A stretch of 42,235 nucleotides of DNA from an uncultured Spirochaetales bacterium. Its GTDB lineage: Bacteria > Spirochaetota > Spirochaetia > Sphaerochaetales > Sphaerochaetaceae. Made by a program: the position numbers and the translations under genes. Shown here one piece after another: positions 24,201 through 31,230 of this stretch (position 1 is its first letter; the number at the start of each line of letters is the position of its first letter). A model generated the notes under the pieces. It did not search any database and was not told the origin of the DNA. It saw only the letters and a list, made by a program, of their open reading frames with translations. The stretch covers positions 1 to 42,235 of the forward strand of contig CAMEXG010000002.1 in the NCBI GenBank assembly GCA_945947045.1, read 5' to 3'.

Positions 24201-26294
24201 ATGAAAGAAAGAGAAGTATTGGAAAGAATATATGCTGGGTTTATTGGCATGAACGCCGGAATAAGGTTGGGTGCTCCCGTGGAACCTACAGTCTGGAGTA
24301 GTGAAAGAATTGAAAGGTTTTATGGTGACATTACTTCATATGTCAAACCTTTTAGAAATTTTGCCGCCGACGATGATGCAAACGGACCCGTATTCTTTCT
24401 TCGTTCTCTAGATGATAAAGAAGAAGGAGTGCCTCTTACAGCTGGTGATGTTGCAGAAGCTTGGCTTAATTATGCCAGGGAAGGAATAGGAATGTTCTGG
24501 TGGGGAGGATATGGTGTAAGCACTGAACACACAGCATATCTGAATCTGAAGAATGGTGTTCCGGCTCCTCTTTCCGGATCTGAAATAACCAATGGAAAAG
24601 TATTATCCGAGCAGATCGGAGGTCAGATTTTTGTTGATACTTGGGGCTTAATTAATCCTGGAAATCCAAAGGCTGCTGCAGAGAGTGCAAAGATAGCGGC
24701 CTCCGTGTCCCATGATGGGGAGGGGCTTGAAGGAGCTGCATTTGTATCTGCTGCAATAGCTGAAGCCTTTGTTTCAAATGATATAGAAAGAATAGTTGAT
24801 GTAGCTCTTTCTTTTGTATCTGATGGTTCAATATATAAAAAGGTTGCAGAGGCGGTAATATCATTTCATAAAGAAAACCCTGATTCTTGGAGAGCCTGTC
24901 TCAGTATGCTTCAGAGTGAGTGGGGTTATGATAAATATAAAGGTGTTTGTCACATTATTCCAAATGCCGGTGTCGTAGTGATGTCGCTATTATATGGAAG
25001 ACACTTTAAGCGGGGCATAGAAATCGCAACCATGGCTGGCTGGGATACTGACTGCAACGCAGGAAATGTGGGGACTATACTTGGCGTAATGGATGGATTG
25101 GATGGCTTAGGAGAGGGATATAGGGCACCCATTAACGATATGATCGTGCTTTCTGGAGTCTCAGGATATCTCAATGTCCTCGATATCCCTACATATGCAA
25201 AGAAGTTGACTGCTTTTGCCATGATAAATATGGGTATTATTCCTTCTGATAACCTAAATATAGACGAAAGGCATCCCTCCTTTGATTTTTCCCTACCAGG
25301 AAGTACACATGGTTTGAGACTCTCCGATAGTATTCTAACGAAAATGCGCCATGTAGAAGGAAAAGGTGTTGATTCCAGCGGAGCTTTGGAAATTCTTTTT
25401 GACAGAATGGTAAGAGGGCAGAAAAGCAGAATCTACTATAAGAGCTTTTGGAGACGTGAGGACTTTGATGATGAAAGATATATGCCTGTGTTCTCGCCTA
25501 CAGTATATCCTGGAGAAAATGTAGAGATTACTTTCCGTTTTGAGCGCTTTAATGGAGAAGGTATGATTATATCTCCATATGTAAAAGATACTTTTACAAA
25601 AGAGATCATATATCTAGGCGGATCAATATATAAAGATGAAGACTGGCACACTATTTCATTTACTGTTCCTCAATTAAATGGTTCTTTCCCTGAGGAGGTG
25701 GGAATAGTTCTGGAGTCCAACAGTCCTTCTAAGTTCAGAGACTTCGGAGTACTTTACATCTCCTCATTCTCCATTAGCGGAAAGAGCGAATACTCTATAG
25801 ACTTCTCTCGTTCTACGAAAGAGTTTGCATCGGTCTTACCTTTCAGTCATGATCATGGTGCATGGGAAATTGTAGATGGAAGAATGGAGGAAATGAGCCT
25901 CAGCGGAGCTGAAGCTTATACAGGAAACTACTTTACCTCTGATGTGACAGTAGAGGGCGGAGTTGTTCCATATAGAGGAGAAAGTCATTTAGTTGGTGCT
26001 AGAATCCAAGGTGCTCAACGTGGGTATTATGGGGGAATAGACGAAGATGGTTTCTCAATAATAAAGAAGAGACATGGAAAGAAAATAGTAATTGCTCATA
26101 AAAAAGCCAATTGGGAATATGGAAGAGAATATGGTCTTACTTTATCTGTAATAGGAGACGAAATTACTCTTTCCGTCGATAATGAGAAGCAGTTGACAGT
26201 AAAAGACGATGAATATAAATACGGAATGGTTGGATATGGAGAGCTTTCCGGAGGAAGAAGGGCTTTCTGTAATATGAAGATCAAGGAGATGTGA
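24201..26294 (+). CDS. ADP-ribosylglycohydrolase-family protein with long beta-rich C-terminal region
   Basis: This is a 697-residue cytoplasmic protein. Residues about 1-350 match the ADP-ribosylglycohydrolase fold (PF03747). Metal-site-like acidic clusters are FAADDDANGPVF near residue 55 and GWDTDCNAGNVGTILG near residue 280, with a middle DTWG and VSHDGEGLEGAAFVSAAIAEAF helix. Residues about 370-697 are predominantly beta in appearance, with two modules that resemble carbohydrate-binding or concanavalin-type sandwiches (the second from about HDHGAWEIVDGRM). There is no signal peptide. The family cleaves ribosyl N- or O-glycosidic bonds. The operon suggests a small-molecule or glycoside substrate rather than ADP-ribosylated protein. 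Confidence 0.8.
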   Translation: MKEREVLERIYAGFIGMNAGIRLGAPVEPTVWSSERIERFYGDITSYVKPFRNFAADDDANGPVFFLRSLDDKEEGVPLTAGDVAEAWLNYAREGIGMFWWGGYGVSTEHTAYLNLKNGVPAPLSGSEITNGKVLSEQIGGQIFVDTWGLINPGNPKAAAESAKIAASVSHDGEGLEGAAFVSAAIAEAFVSNDIERIVDVALSFVSDGSIYKKVAEAVISFHKENPDSWRACLSMLQSEWGYDKYKGVCHIIPNAGVVVMSLLYGRHFKRGIEIATMAGWDTDCNAGNVGTILGVMDGLDGLGEGYRAPINDMIVLSGVSGYLNVLDIPTYAKKLTAFAMINMGIIPSDNLNIDERHPSFDFSLPGSTHGLRLSDSILTKMRHVEGKGVDSSGALEILFDRMVRGQKSRIYYKSFWRREDFDDERYMPVFSPTVYPGENVEITFRFERFNGEGMIISPYVKDTFTKEIIYLGGSIYKDEDWHTISFTVPQLNGSFPEEVGIVLESNSPSKFRDFGVLYISSFSISGKSEYSIDFSRSTKEFASVLPFSHDHGAWEIVDGRMEEMSLSGAEAYTGNYFTSDVTVEGGVVPYRGESHLVGARIQGAQRGYYGGIDEDGFSIIKKRHGKKIVIAHKKANWEYGREYGLTLSVIGDEITLSVDNEKQLTVKDDEYKYGMVGYGELSGGRRAFCNMKIKEM

Positions 26295-26296
26295 TT

Positions 26297-27283
26297 ATGA
26301 TGACCAGAAGTGAACTTGCAAAAAACAGAGAATTGGTAAAAGACAAGGCAGTGGGGGCATTAGTAGGCCTTGCCATTGGAGATTCTTTTGGTGACGCATG
26401 CCGCCTTCAAGACAATCGAGTAAACTATGGTATTACTACAGATTTTAACTCAGGAGCCTCTTGGAGTACCGATGACACTGAATTTGCCCTTTTGACGGCA
26501 AAGACTTTACTTAAGTGTAAAGGGAACCTTACGACAAAAGACGTTGTAGATGCTTGGATGGAAGATGTTTGTGTCCAGGATGAATATAAGAGAGGAGGGG
26601 CCAGCGAGAAGGCTGCTGCAGATAACTTGAGACGAGGTCTCAGACCACCAGAGTCTGGTAAGTTTAACACCTTCTTTATGAGTGACGGTACAGCCATGAG
26701 AATCCCTCCTGTAGGCATTGTTGCGGCTGGAGATCCTGAGAGGGCCATAAAGATGGCGGAAATCGATGCTTCAATAAGCCACTATGAAGAAGGAATATGG
26801 GGAGCCCAGTCTGTTGCCGCAGCAGTATCTGTTGCAATGGTGGATGGTTCTTTTGACGAGATTATGGAAGCAGCTCTCCTTCCTATCCCTACTGACAGCT
26901 GGCTTTATTATAACCTGACAGAAGCTTTTAAGATTATCGACAGTGTAAACGGTTCTCTATTTGACTGTTGGATGCCTATTCATGATTTATTACGTGCATC
27001 CACTTGGGCAACTACTGCAGAAGCAATTCCAAGTGCATATTGTGCACTTAAGCTTTCCCATAATAATTTCAGGGACGGCGTTGTAATTGCAGGCAACTTT
27101 GCTCGTGATGCCGATACCATTGGGGCTGTCTGTGGTTCTATCTTAGGCGCCAAGTATGGATTAAAATCTATTCCTGAAAAATGGGCGAATAAAGTAAGGT
27201 ATCCTAGTGGAACATGCCTTCAGTTTACAAAAGGACTTGATATCTTCCAAGTCGGAGAAGCTTTAGGTAACCTCATAGTATAG
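26297..27283 (+). CDS. ADP-ribosylglycohydrolase-family protein
   Basis: This is a 328-residue protein of standard family length (PF03747). The N-terminal AVGALVGLAIGDSFGDA, the metal-binding WSTDDTEFALL and the C-terminal FARDADTIGAVCGSILGAKYG contain the usual dinuclear-metal acidic residues. It is clearly different from the preceding paralogue, so the two may act on successive or alternative bonds. I start at the ATG 26297 (AGGAG 8 bases upstream) rather than the GTG at 26291. It is 13 bp ahead of the ribokinase-type gene by start/stop overlap context, suggesting a hydrolase-kinase pair. Confidence 0.85.
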   Translation: MMTRSELAKNRELVKDKAVGALVGLAIGDSFGDACRLQDNRVNYGITTDFNSGASWSTDDTEFALLTAKTLLKCKGNLTTKDVVDAWMEDVCVQDEYKRGGASEKAAADNLRRGLRPPESGKFNTFFMSDGTAMRIPPVGIVAAGDPERAIKMAEIDASISHYEEGIWGAQSVAAAVSVAMVDGSFDEIMEAALLPIPTDSWLYYNLTEAFKIIDSVNGSLFDCWMPIHDLLRASTWATTAEAIPSAYCALKLSHNNFRDGVVIAGNFARDADTIGAVCGSILGAKYGLKSIPEKWANKVRYPSGTCLQFTKGLDIFQVGEALGNLIV

Positions 27284-27294
27284 TGGGTATAATA

Positions 27295-28182
27295 ATGAAG
27301 AAGATCCTTGTTTTTGGTTCATTGAATATCGATATCGTATACTCCTTAGATCATATTGTCAGACCTGGGGAGACTATCCTTAGTTCTTCTATTGAGAAGA
27401 ATGCAGGAGGGAAGGGGCTTAACCAAGCTTGCGCAATATCTAAGACAGGGCTGGATGTCTATATGGCAGGATGCGTAGGAGAGGATGGGGATATACTCAT
27501 CGATACTCTCTCTTCCTTTGGTGTGAATGTAGATAATGTTAAGAGATTAGATGTTCCTACTGGAAACGCAATTATTGAAAGAAGTCGTGACGGTCAGAAC
27601 TCAATCATTCTTTTTGCAGGAGCCAACAGAGCCATTGATGAAACATTAATAGACAGCGTCCTCGCCTCTTTCTCTACAGGCGATATTATTGTGCTCCAGA
27701 ATGAGATTAACGGACTCTCTGAAATAATTAAGAAAGCAAGCGAAAAGGGTATGTATGTAGTCTTTAACCCAGCACCGTTTGATGAGTCTGTATTCTCTCT
27801 TCCTTTGGAGAATGTAAACTTACTGGTAGTAAATGAAATCGAAGGAGCAGGAGTAGCTGGAAAGGGAGATGATGCAACGTATGAAGAGATTCTCGATGCA
27901 TTGAAAGATAAGTATAGAGATAACGAAGTGATTATGACCTGCGGCAAGAATGGTTCTTATTGGCAAAAAGGAGATAAACGAATCTTTGAGAAAGCAAGAG
28001 TCGTAGATGCTGTGGACACTACTGCCGCTGGCGATACTTTCATCGGTTACTTCATCGCTTCAAGAGAGATGGGATATGACACAGAAGATGCAATGAAATA
28101 TGCTACCATCGCTTCTTCTATCACTGTAACAAGAAAGGGAGCGGCAGGTAGTGTTCCTGAAGGAAAAGAAGTCTTTCAGTAA
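27295..28182 (+). CDS. PfkB-family sugar kinase, ribokinase-like
   Basis: This is a 295-residue kinase. It begins KKILVFGSLNIDIVYSL and has the first PfkB signature GGKGLNQACAISKTG. The second signature is DTTAAGDTFIGYFIA, whose final Asp is the catalytic base (the usual DTTGAGD with Gly changed to Ala). Length and motifs fit ribokinase or nucleoside-type kinases. In context it would phosphorylate ribose or a related pentose released by the two glycohydrolases. I choose the ATG at 27295, because the GTG at 27283 overlaps the previous stop and lacks a ribosome site. It is the last gene before the operon terminator. Confidence 0.85.
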   Translation: MKKILVFGSLNIDIVYSLDHIVRPGETILSSSIEKNAGGKGLNQACAISKTGLDVYMAGCVGEDGDILIDTLSSFGVNVDNVKRLDVPTGNAIIERSRDGQNSIILFAGANRAIDETLIDSVLASFSTGDIIVLQNEINGLSEIIKKASEKGMYVVFNPAPFDESVFSLPLENVNLLVVNEIEGAGVAGKGDDATYEEILDALKDKYRDNEVIMTCGKNGSYWQKGDKRIFEKARVVDAVDTTAAGDTFIGYFIASREMGYDTEDAMKYATIASSITVTRKGAAGSVPEGKEVFQ

Positions 28183-28206
28183 AAGAAAAACTATATAATA
28201 AGGTAG

Positions 28207-28240
28207 GCTCATCAGATGAAACTGATGGGCTCTTTCTTTT
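28207..28240 (+). terminator. rho-independent terminator of the LacI-ARH-ribokinase operon
   Basis: GCTCATCAG and CTGATGGGC form a 9-bp stem (one wobble) with loop ATGAAA, followed by TCTTTCTTTT. It is the first convincing terminator after lacI, which supports a single nine-gene transcript. Confidence 0.85.
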
Positions 28241-28488
28241 GAATGAAAGGGGACAGAGTTGTAGACAATTTGACGTGTAGTATTTCTTTTTGTCATTCTT
28301 GCTTTCTTTATCTCTATTAATGAGTATTAGAATCAAAAGTGATAAACAAAAGAGAATTATGCTCTATTGTTTTATAGCCCAAAACTTGTAAGAAACATAA
28401 ATGACAATTATTCTTTTGTCACCAAATAAGTTAAAGATTGCACCTGAGACAGTATGTGCATTAAAGATTCGTTTGTAAAACGGAACTT

Positions 28489-28502
28489 GGCTTCTCAAAG
28501 CC
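28489..28502 (-). terminator. possible tRNA-Arg terminator hairpin
   Basis: On the minus strand GGCTT-TGAG-AAGCC forms a short stem about 10 nt past the tRNA 3' end. It is followed by AAGTTCCGTTTTAC, a weak U-rich tail. Confidence 0.35.
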
Positions 28503-28511
28503 TGGCTAATA

Positions 28512-28583
28512 TAGGCCCACTGGGAATCGAACCCGGATATTATCCTCCGGAGGGATACGCTTTATCCATTAAGCTATAGACCC
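28512..28583 (-). tRNA. tRNA-Arg(CCG)
   Basis: This is a 72-nt cloverleaf. The acceptor GGGTCTA/TGGGCCT pairs fully with wobbles. The D arm GCTT-AATGGATA-AAGC has the Arg-type GGATA. The anticodon stem TATCC/GGATA carries loop CTCCGGA, anticodon CCG, reading CGG. The variable loop is ATAT, and the T arm CCGGG-TTCGATT-CCCAG has one C-A mismatch at the second pair. The discriminator is A, and no CCA is encoded. A matching promoter lies immediately upstream on the minus strand. Confidence 0.9.
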
Positions 28584-28591
28584 ATGTCTTT

Positions 28592-28620
28592 ACCATAATG
28601 CTTTTCTTCTTCTCGTTCAA
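28592..28620 (-). promoter_or_regulatory. promoter of tRNA-Arg
   Basis: On the minus strand TTGAAC, 17 bp and TATGGT end 8 nt before the tRNA. The -35 box overlaps the stop codon of the MtnA-like gene, so the tRNA can be transcribed on its own as well as by read-through. Confidence 0.6.
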
Positions 28621-29669
28621 TATTCGCCTTCTCCTCCGTCTGAGAAGTATGAGTTTAGGTTGAGAGGGTTGTATATACCCATATCTGTTACAATTCCGTC
28701 TATAAGGGACGGAGGTGTAATATCGAAGGCCGGGTAGTAGCCTTTGACGCCGCCGGGGGCTGTCCTGATTCCCATGGCTTCAAGAGAGAACTTTGGGTCT
28801 CTCATTTCAATTTTCACATCATCTATTGATTCATGGAATTTATCAGGATCGCCTGTTACATATGTTTTTACACCGAAGTATCTAGCACATATTGCTATAC
28901 CAAGAGTCCCCACTTTATTGACCACATATCCATCCATAGTTATTGCATCGGCGGCTGAAGTAAAGACATCGATATTTTCGTTTTTCATTACAAAGGCAGG
29001 CATGTTGTCTGTTATTACTGTAGTATCGAAGCCCATTTCAGAAAGTACTGTGGATGTAAGCCTTGCTCCTTGGAAGTATGGTCTGGTTTCAGGACAGAAG
29101 AATCTGACGTTTTTCCCTTCTTCCCTGAGAGTTCTTGCCATCATTCCGATTATGGTTTCTCCAAAGCATTGAGTCATTACAGATCCGTTGTCAGGGATTT
29201 GTGAAGATAGATACTTTGAGATTCTACATATTTTTTCATAACGCTTGTCATTGAGGGAGTAAACGTGATCTCTTACTGCATCTTCTAAGCTTTTCCCTTC
29301 TCTTTTAGCTTTCAGCGCTATAGGAATACAGCTTTCAGTAATGGAAGCGTATCTCTTTTGTGTAGTGGGGCGGGCTGTAGACAGAAGAAAGGAAGCTTCC
29401 TTTAAATGCTTTATAGTTTCTTCTTCATCAAGAGTTCTGCATTCCCTTGCCGCCAGAGCCATTCCCATGCCTACAGCTGTATATGGACCAGCAGATTGAG
29501 TGACCATGTTCCTTATGGCATCTCTTACTTCCATAACGCTATGGCATATTTCAAATCTAACAGTATTGGGATAAACACGCCTATCAAGGATTCTTACGAT
29601 TCCATCTTCATAGGATGCTATGTTTTCGTATCTGAGCATAAAGGCAAGGTCATGGTCTTCTCTTTTCAT
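28617..29669 (-). CDS. MtnA/eIF2B-alpha-like aldose phosphate isomerase
   Basis: This is a 350-residue protein of the IF-2B/MtnA superfamily (PF01008). Key elements are VMTQCFG (the catalytic-cysteine region), ETRPYFQGARLTSTVL, VITDNMPAFVM, and ADAITMDGYVVNKVGTLGIAICARYFGVKTYVTG. The last contains the conserved Asp. Members isomerise methylthioribose-1-phosphate or ribose-1,5-bisphosphate (or 5-deoxyribose-1-phosphate). Its divergent partner encodes an MTA/SAH-deaminase-like enzyme, which favours the methylthioribose-1-phosphate role. GAGGAAG supports the start. A TTGGTA/TAGAAT promoter on the minus strand overlaps that of the deaminase. Confidence 0.8.
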   Translation of the reverse strand: MKREDHDLAFMLRYENIASYEDGIVRILDRRVYPNTVRFEICHSVMEVRDAIRNMVTQSAGPYTAVGMGMALAARECRTLDEEETIKHLKEASFLLSTARPTTQKRYASITESCIPIALKAKREGKSLEDAVRDHVYSLNDKRYEKICRISKYLSSQIPDNGSVMTQCFGETIIGMMARTLREEGKNVRFFCPETRPYFQGARLTSTVLSEMGFDTTVITDNMPAFVMKNENIDVFTSAADAITMDGYVVNKVGTLGIAICARYFGVKTYVTGDPDKFHESIDDVKIEMRDPKFSLEAMGIRTAPGGVKGYYPAFDITPPSLIDGIVTDMGIYNPLNLNSYFSDGGEGEY

Positions 29670-29703
29670 TTTCTTCCTCGTCTATATTCTATATAAACTC
29701 TAG

Positions 29704-29732
29704 TTGTTACCAAAGACTACTACTGATAAAAT
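29704..29732 (+). promoter_or_regulatory. promoter of the MtaD-like gene, apparently leaderless
   Basis: TTGTTA (29704-29709), 17 bp and TAAAAT (29727-29732) end 8 nt before the ATG at 29741. Transcription would start at or within two bases of the start codon, and no ribosome binding site is present. The -35 box overlaps the -35 (TTGGTA on the minus strand) of the divergent isomerase gene. Confidence 0.55.
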
Positions 29733-29740
29733 CTAGAGCT

Positions 29741-31051
29741 ATGTCATCTATATTATTTAAAAATGCAGGGATACTTGCGACAAAAAACAATGAGTTTGAG
29801 TTTATCGAAAACGGGTATTTGGCTGTCGATGGAGAAAGAATCGACTATATTGGGAAAGAAGAGCCAAAGAAGAAGTATGATGAAGAGAAAGATTGCTCAG
29901 GCTTGATTCTCACCCCAGGCTTTGTAAACTGCCATGGTCACTCGGCCATGACACTACTGCGTGGTGTAGGAAGTGATCTACCTTTGCAGGATTGGCTACA
30001 TGTAATGTGGCCTATAGAAGACAGAATGAATGAAGAGGACTTAAGGTGTGGAATGGATCTCTCTATTATGGAGATGCTTGCTTCCGGCACTACAAGTTTC
30101 ACTGATATGTACCTTATGCCTTGGGCTGTTGCAGATACCATAGGAAAAAGCGGTATTAAGGCAAACTTCTCTCGTGTAATGCAGGCTTTCCAGGAGATGG
30201 ACGACAGCGACTATGACTCATACTACAGAGTAAAAGAAACAGAGGACTTGGTCTCAGCTTTCCATAATTCCTACTCCGAGAGACTTAAAGTCGATTATGC
30301 AATACATGCAGAGTATACATGTAAGCCACTGGTTGTCAGAAGATATAGCGAGGATTGTCTAAAAAAAGGTTTGAAGATGCAGATCCACCTTTCCGAGACA
30401 AAAAAAGAGCACTTGGAATGTATAGAGAAGTATGGGAAGACTCCCACAGAGTGGTTTAATGACTTGGGGTGCTTTGAAAACCCAACGCTTGCTGCACACT
30501 GCGTTTGGGTGGAAGATAACGATATGGACATTCTAAACGAGAAAGGTGTTACAGTTGTTCATAACCCTACATCCAACTTAAAGCTTGGAAGTGGATTTGC
30601 TCCTATTCCCGAGATGATCAAGAAGGGCGTTAATGTCGCCTTGGGCACAGATGGAGCTGCCAGCAATAATAATTTGAATTTCATGGAAGAGATTCACCTT
30701 GCATCCATTATCCATAACGGCAGATTGGGAGATCCTACAGTCATGAATCCAAACACTGTACTGAGGATGGCCACAATCAATGGAGCGAAAGCCCAGGGAA
30801 GGGAAGATACAGGTAGTTTGGAAGTAGGAAAGAAGGCTGACATAGTAGCGTTTGACGTAAATAAGCCTCACCTTACACCAAACCTCAATCCTGAAGCCCT
30901 GTTGGTTTATTCAGCACAAGGAAGCGATGTGTGTATGACAATGGTGGATGGAAAGATTCTATATGAGAAGGGAGAATTTAAGACTATCGATAAAGACAGG
31001 GTCTTTTATGAAGTGAAGAAGAGTATAGGGAGATTGTACGGGGAAAAATAA
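29741..31051 (+). CDS. mtaD: 5-methylthioadenosine/S-adenosylhomocysteine deaminase-like amidohydrolase
   Basis: This is a 436-residue cytoplasmic amidohydrolase. Metal ligands are the HxH of FVNCHGHSAM (65, 67), the His of AAHCVWV, and the Asp of GTDGAASNN. HLSET supplies the usual catalytic-side Glu/His region. LRGVGSDLPLQDWLHVMWPIE and VHNPTSNLKLGSG are hallmarks of the MtaD/SsnA group, which deaminates the adenine ring of MTA, SAH or adenosine. Other members are chlorohydrolases or guanine deaminases, so the exact substrate is inferred. It pairs with the divergent MtnA-like isomerase. A phosphorylase linking the two steps is not in the window. Confidence 0.82.
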   Translation: MSSILFKNAGILATKNNEFEFIENGYLAVDGERIDYIGKEEPKKKYDEEKDCSGLILTPGFVNCHGHSAMTLLRGVGSDLPLQDWLHVMWPIEDRMNEEDLRCGMDLSIMEMLASGTTSFTDMYLMPWAVADTIGKSGIKANFSRVMQAFQEMDDSDYDSYYRVKETEDLVSAFHNSYSERLKVDYAIHAEYTCKPLVVRRYSEDCLKKGLKMQIHLSETKKEHLECIEKYGKTPTEWFNDLGCFENPTLAAHCVWVEDNDMDILNEKGVTVVHNPTSNLKLGSGFAPIPEMIKKGVNVALGTDGAASNNNLNFMEEIHLASIIHNGRLGDPTVMNPNTVLRMATINGAKAQGREDTGSLEVGKKADIVAFDVNKPHLTPNLNPEALLVYSAQGSDVCMTMVDGKILYEKGEFKTIDKDRVFYEVKKSIGRLYGEK

Positions 31052-31082
31052 ATGTTTCTATAAATAGTAATTTTCTTTCTAA

Positions 31083-31123
31083 AACCTATTGACAAGTGTT
31101 ACTATAGAGAGTAACAATAGGTT
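31083..31123. promoter_or_regulatory. promoter with nested inverted repeats before ABC cassette 2
   Basis: TTGACA (31089-31094), 17 bp and TAACAA (31112-31117) form the promoter. An inner inverted repeat GTTACT-N6-AGTAAC fills the spacer and reaches the -10. Outer arms AACCTATT and AATAGGTT enclose both. This looks like an operator placed to block RNA polymerase. The regulator is not identified. Confidence 0.6.
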
Positions 31124-31143
31124 CATCGATGAAGGAGAAGGAT

Positions 31144-31188
31144 ATGAAAAGAACAACTAGATTCTGGCGCGGGGCGCCTAAAGAGTGA
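31144..31188 (+). CDS. 14-codon leader ORF upstream of ABC cassette 2
   Basis: ATG to TGA encodes MKRTTRFWRGAPKE. It is preceded by an unusually strong ribosome binding site, AGGAGAAGG, and lies about 20 nt downstream of the promoter's expected start. Its 3' half contains a GC-rich hairpin, GGCGC-GGG-GCGCC. The TTCTGG at its middle can instead pair with CCAGAA at about 31198, sharing the two G bases, so two exclusive structures are possible. It is a candidate regulatory leader peptide. Chance cannot be ruled out. Confidence 0.45.
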   Translation: MKRTTRFWRGAPKE

Positions 31189-31230
31189 CAAATTATCCAG
31201 AAAAATCTCTAATAATAAGGAAATAAAAAA

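Larger units (their letters stand above)
28183..28511. other. intergenic region between the ribokinase operon and tRNA-Arg
   Basis: It holds the operon terminator at its left end and a small hairpin near the tRNA. The middle 220 bp is AT-rich without a credible gene, promoter or repeat. The overlapping minus ORFs (28060-28336) have shadow-like composition and begin inside the kinase gene or the terminator. Confidence 0.5.

Noticed and set aside
28250-28300. GGGGACAGAGTTGTAGACAA-like stretch as an insertion-sequence end
   Set aside because: No partner inverted repeat, target duplication or transposase fragment is nearby.
28060-28336. Two minus ORFs of 71 and 78 residues after the ribokinase
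   Set aside because: They run through the operon terminator and the 3' end of the kinase gene and lack ribosome sites.
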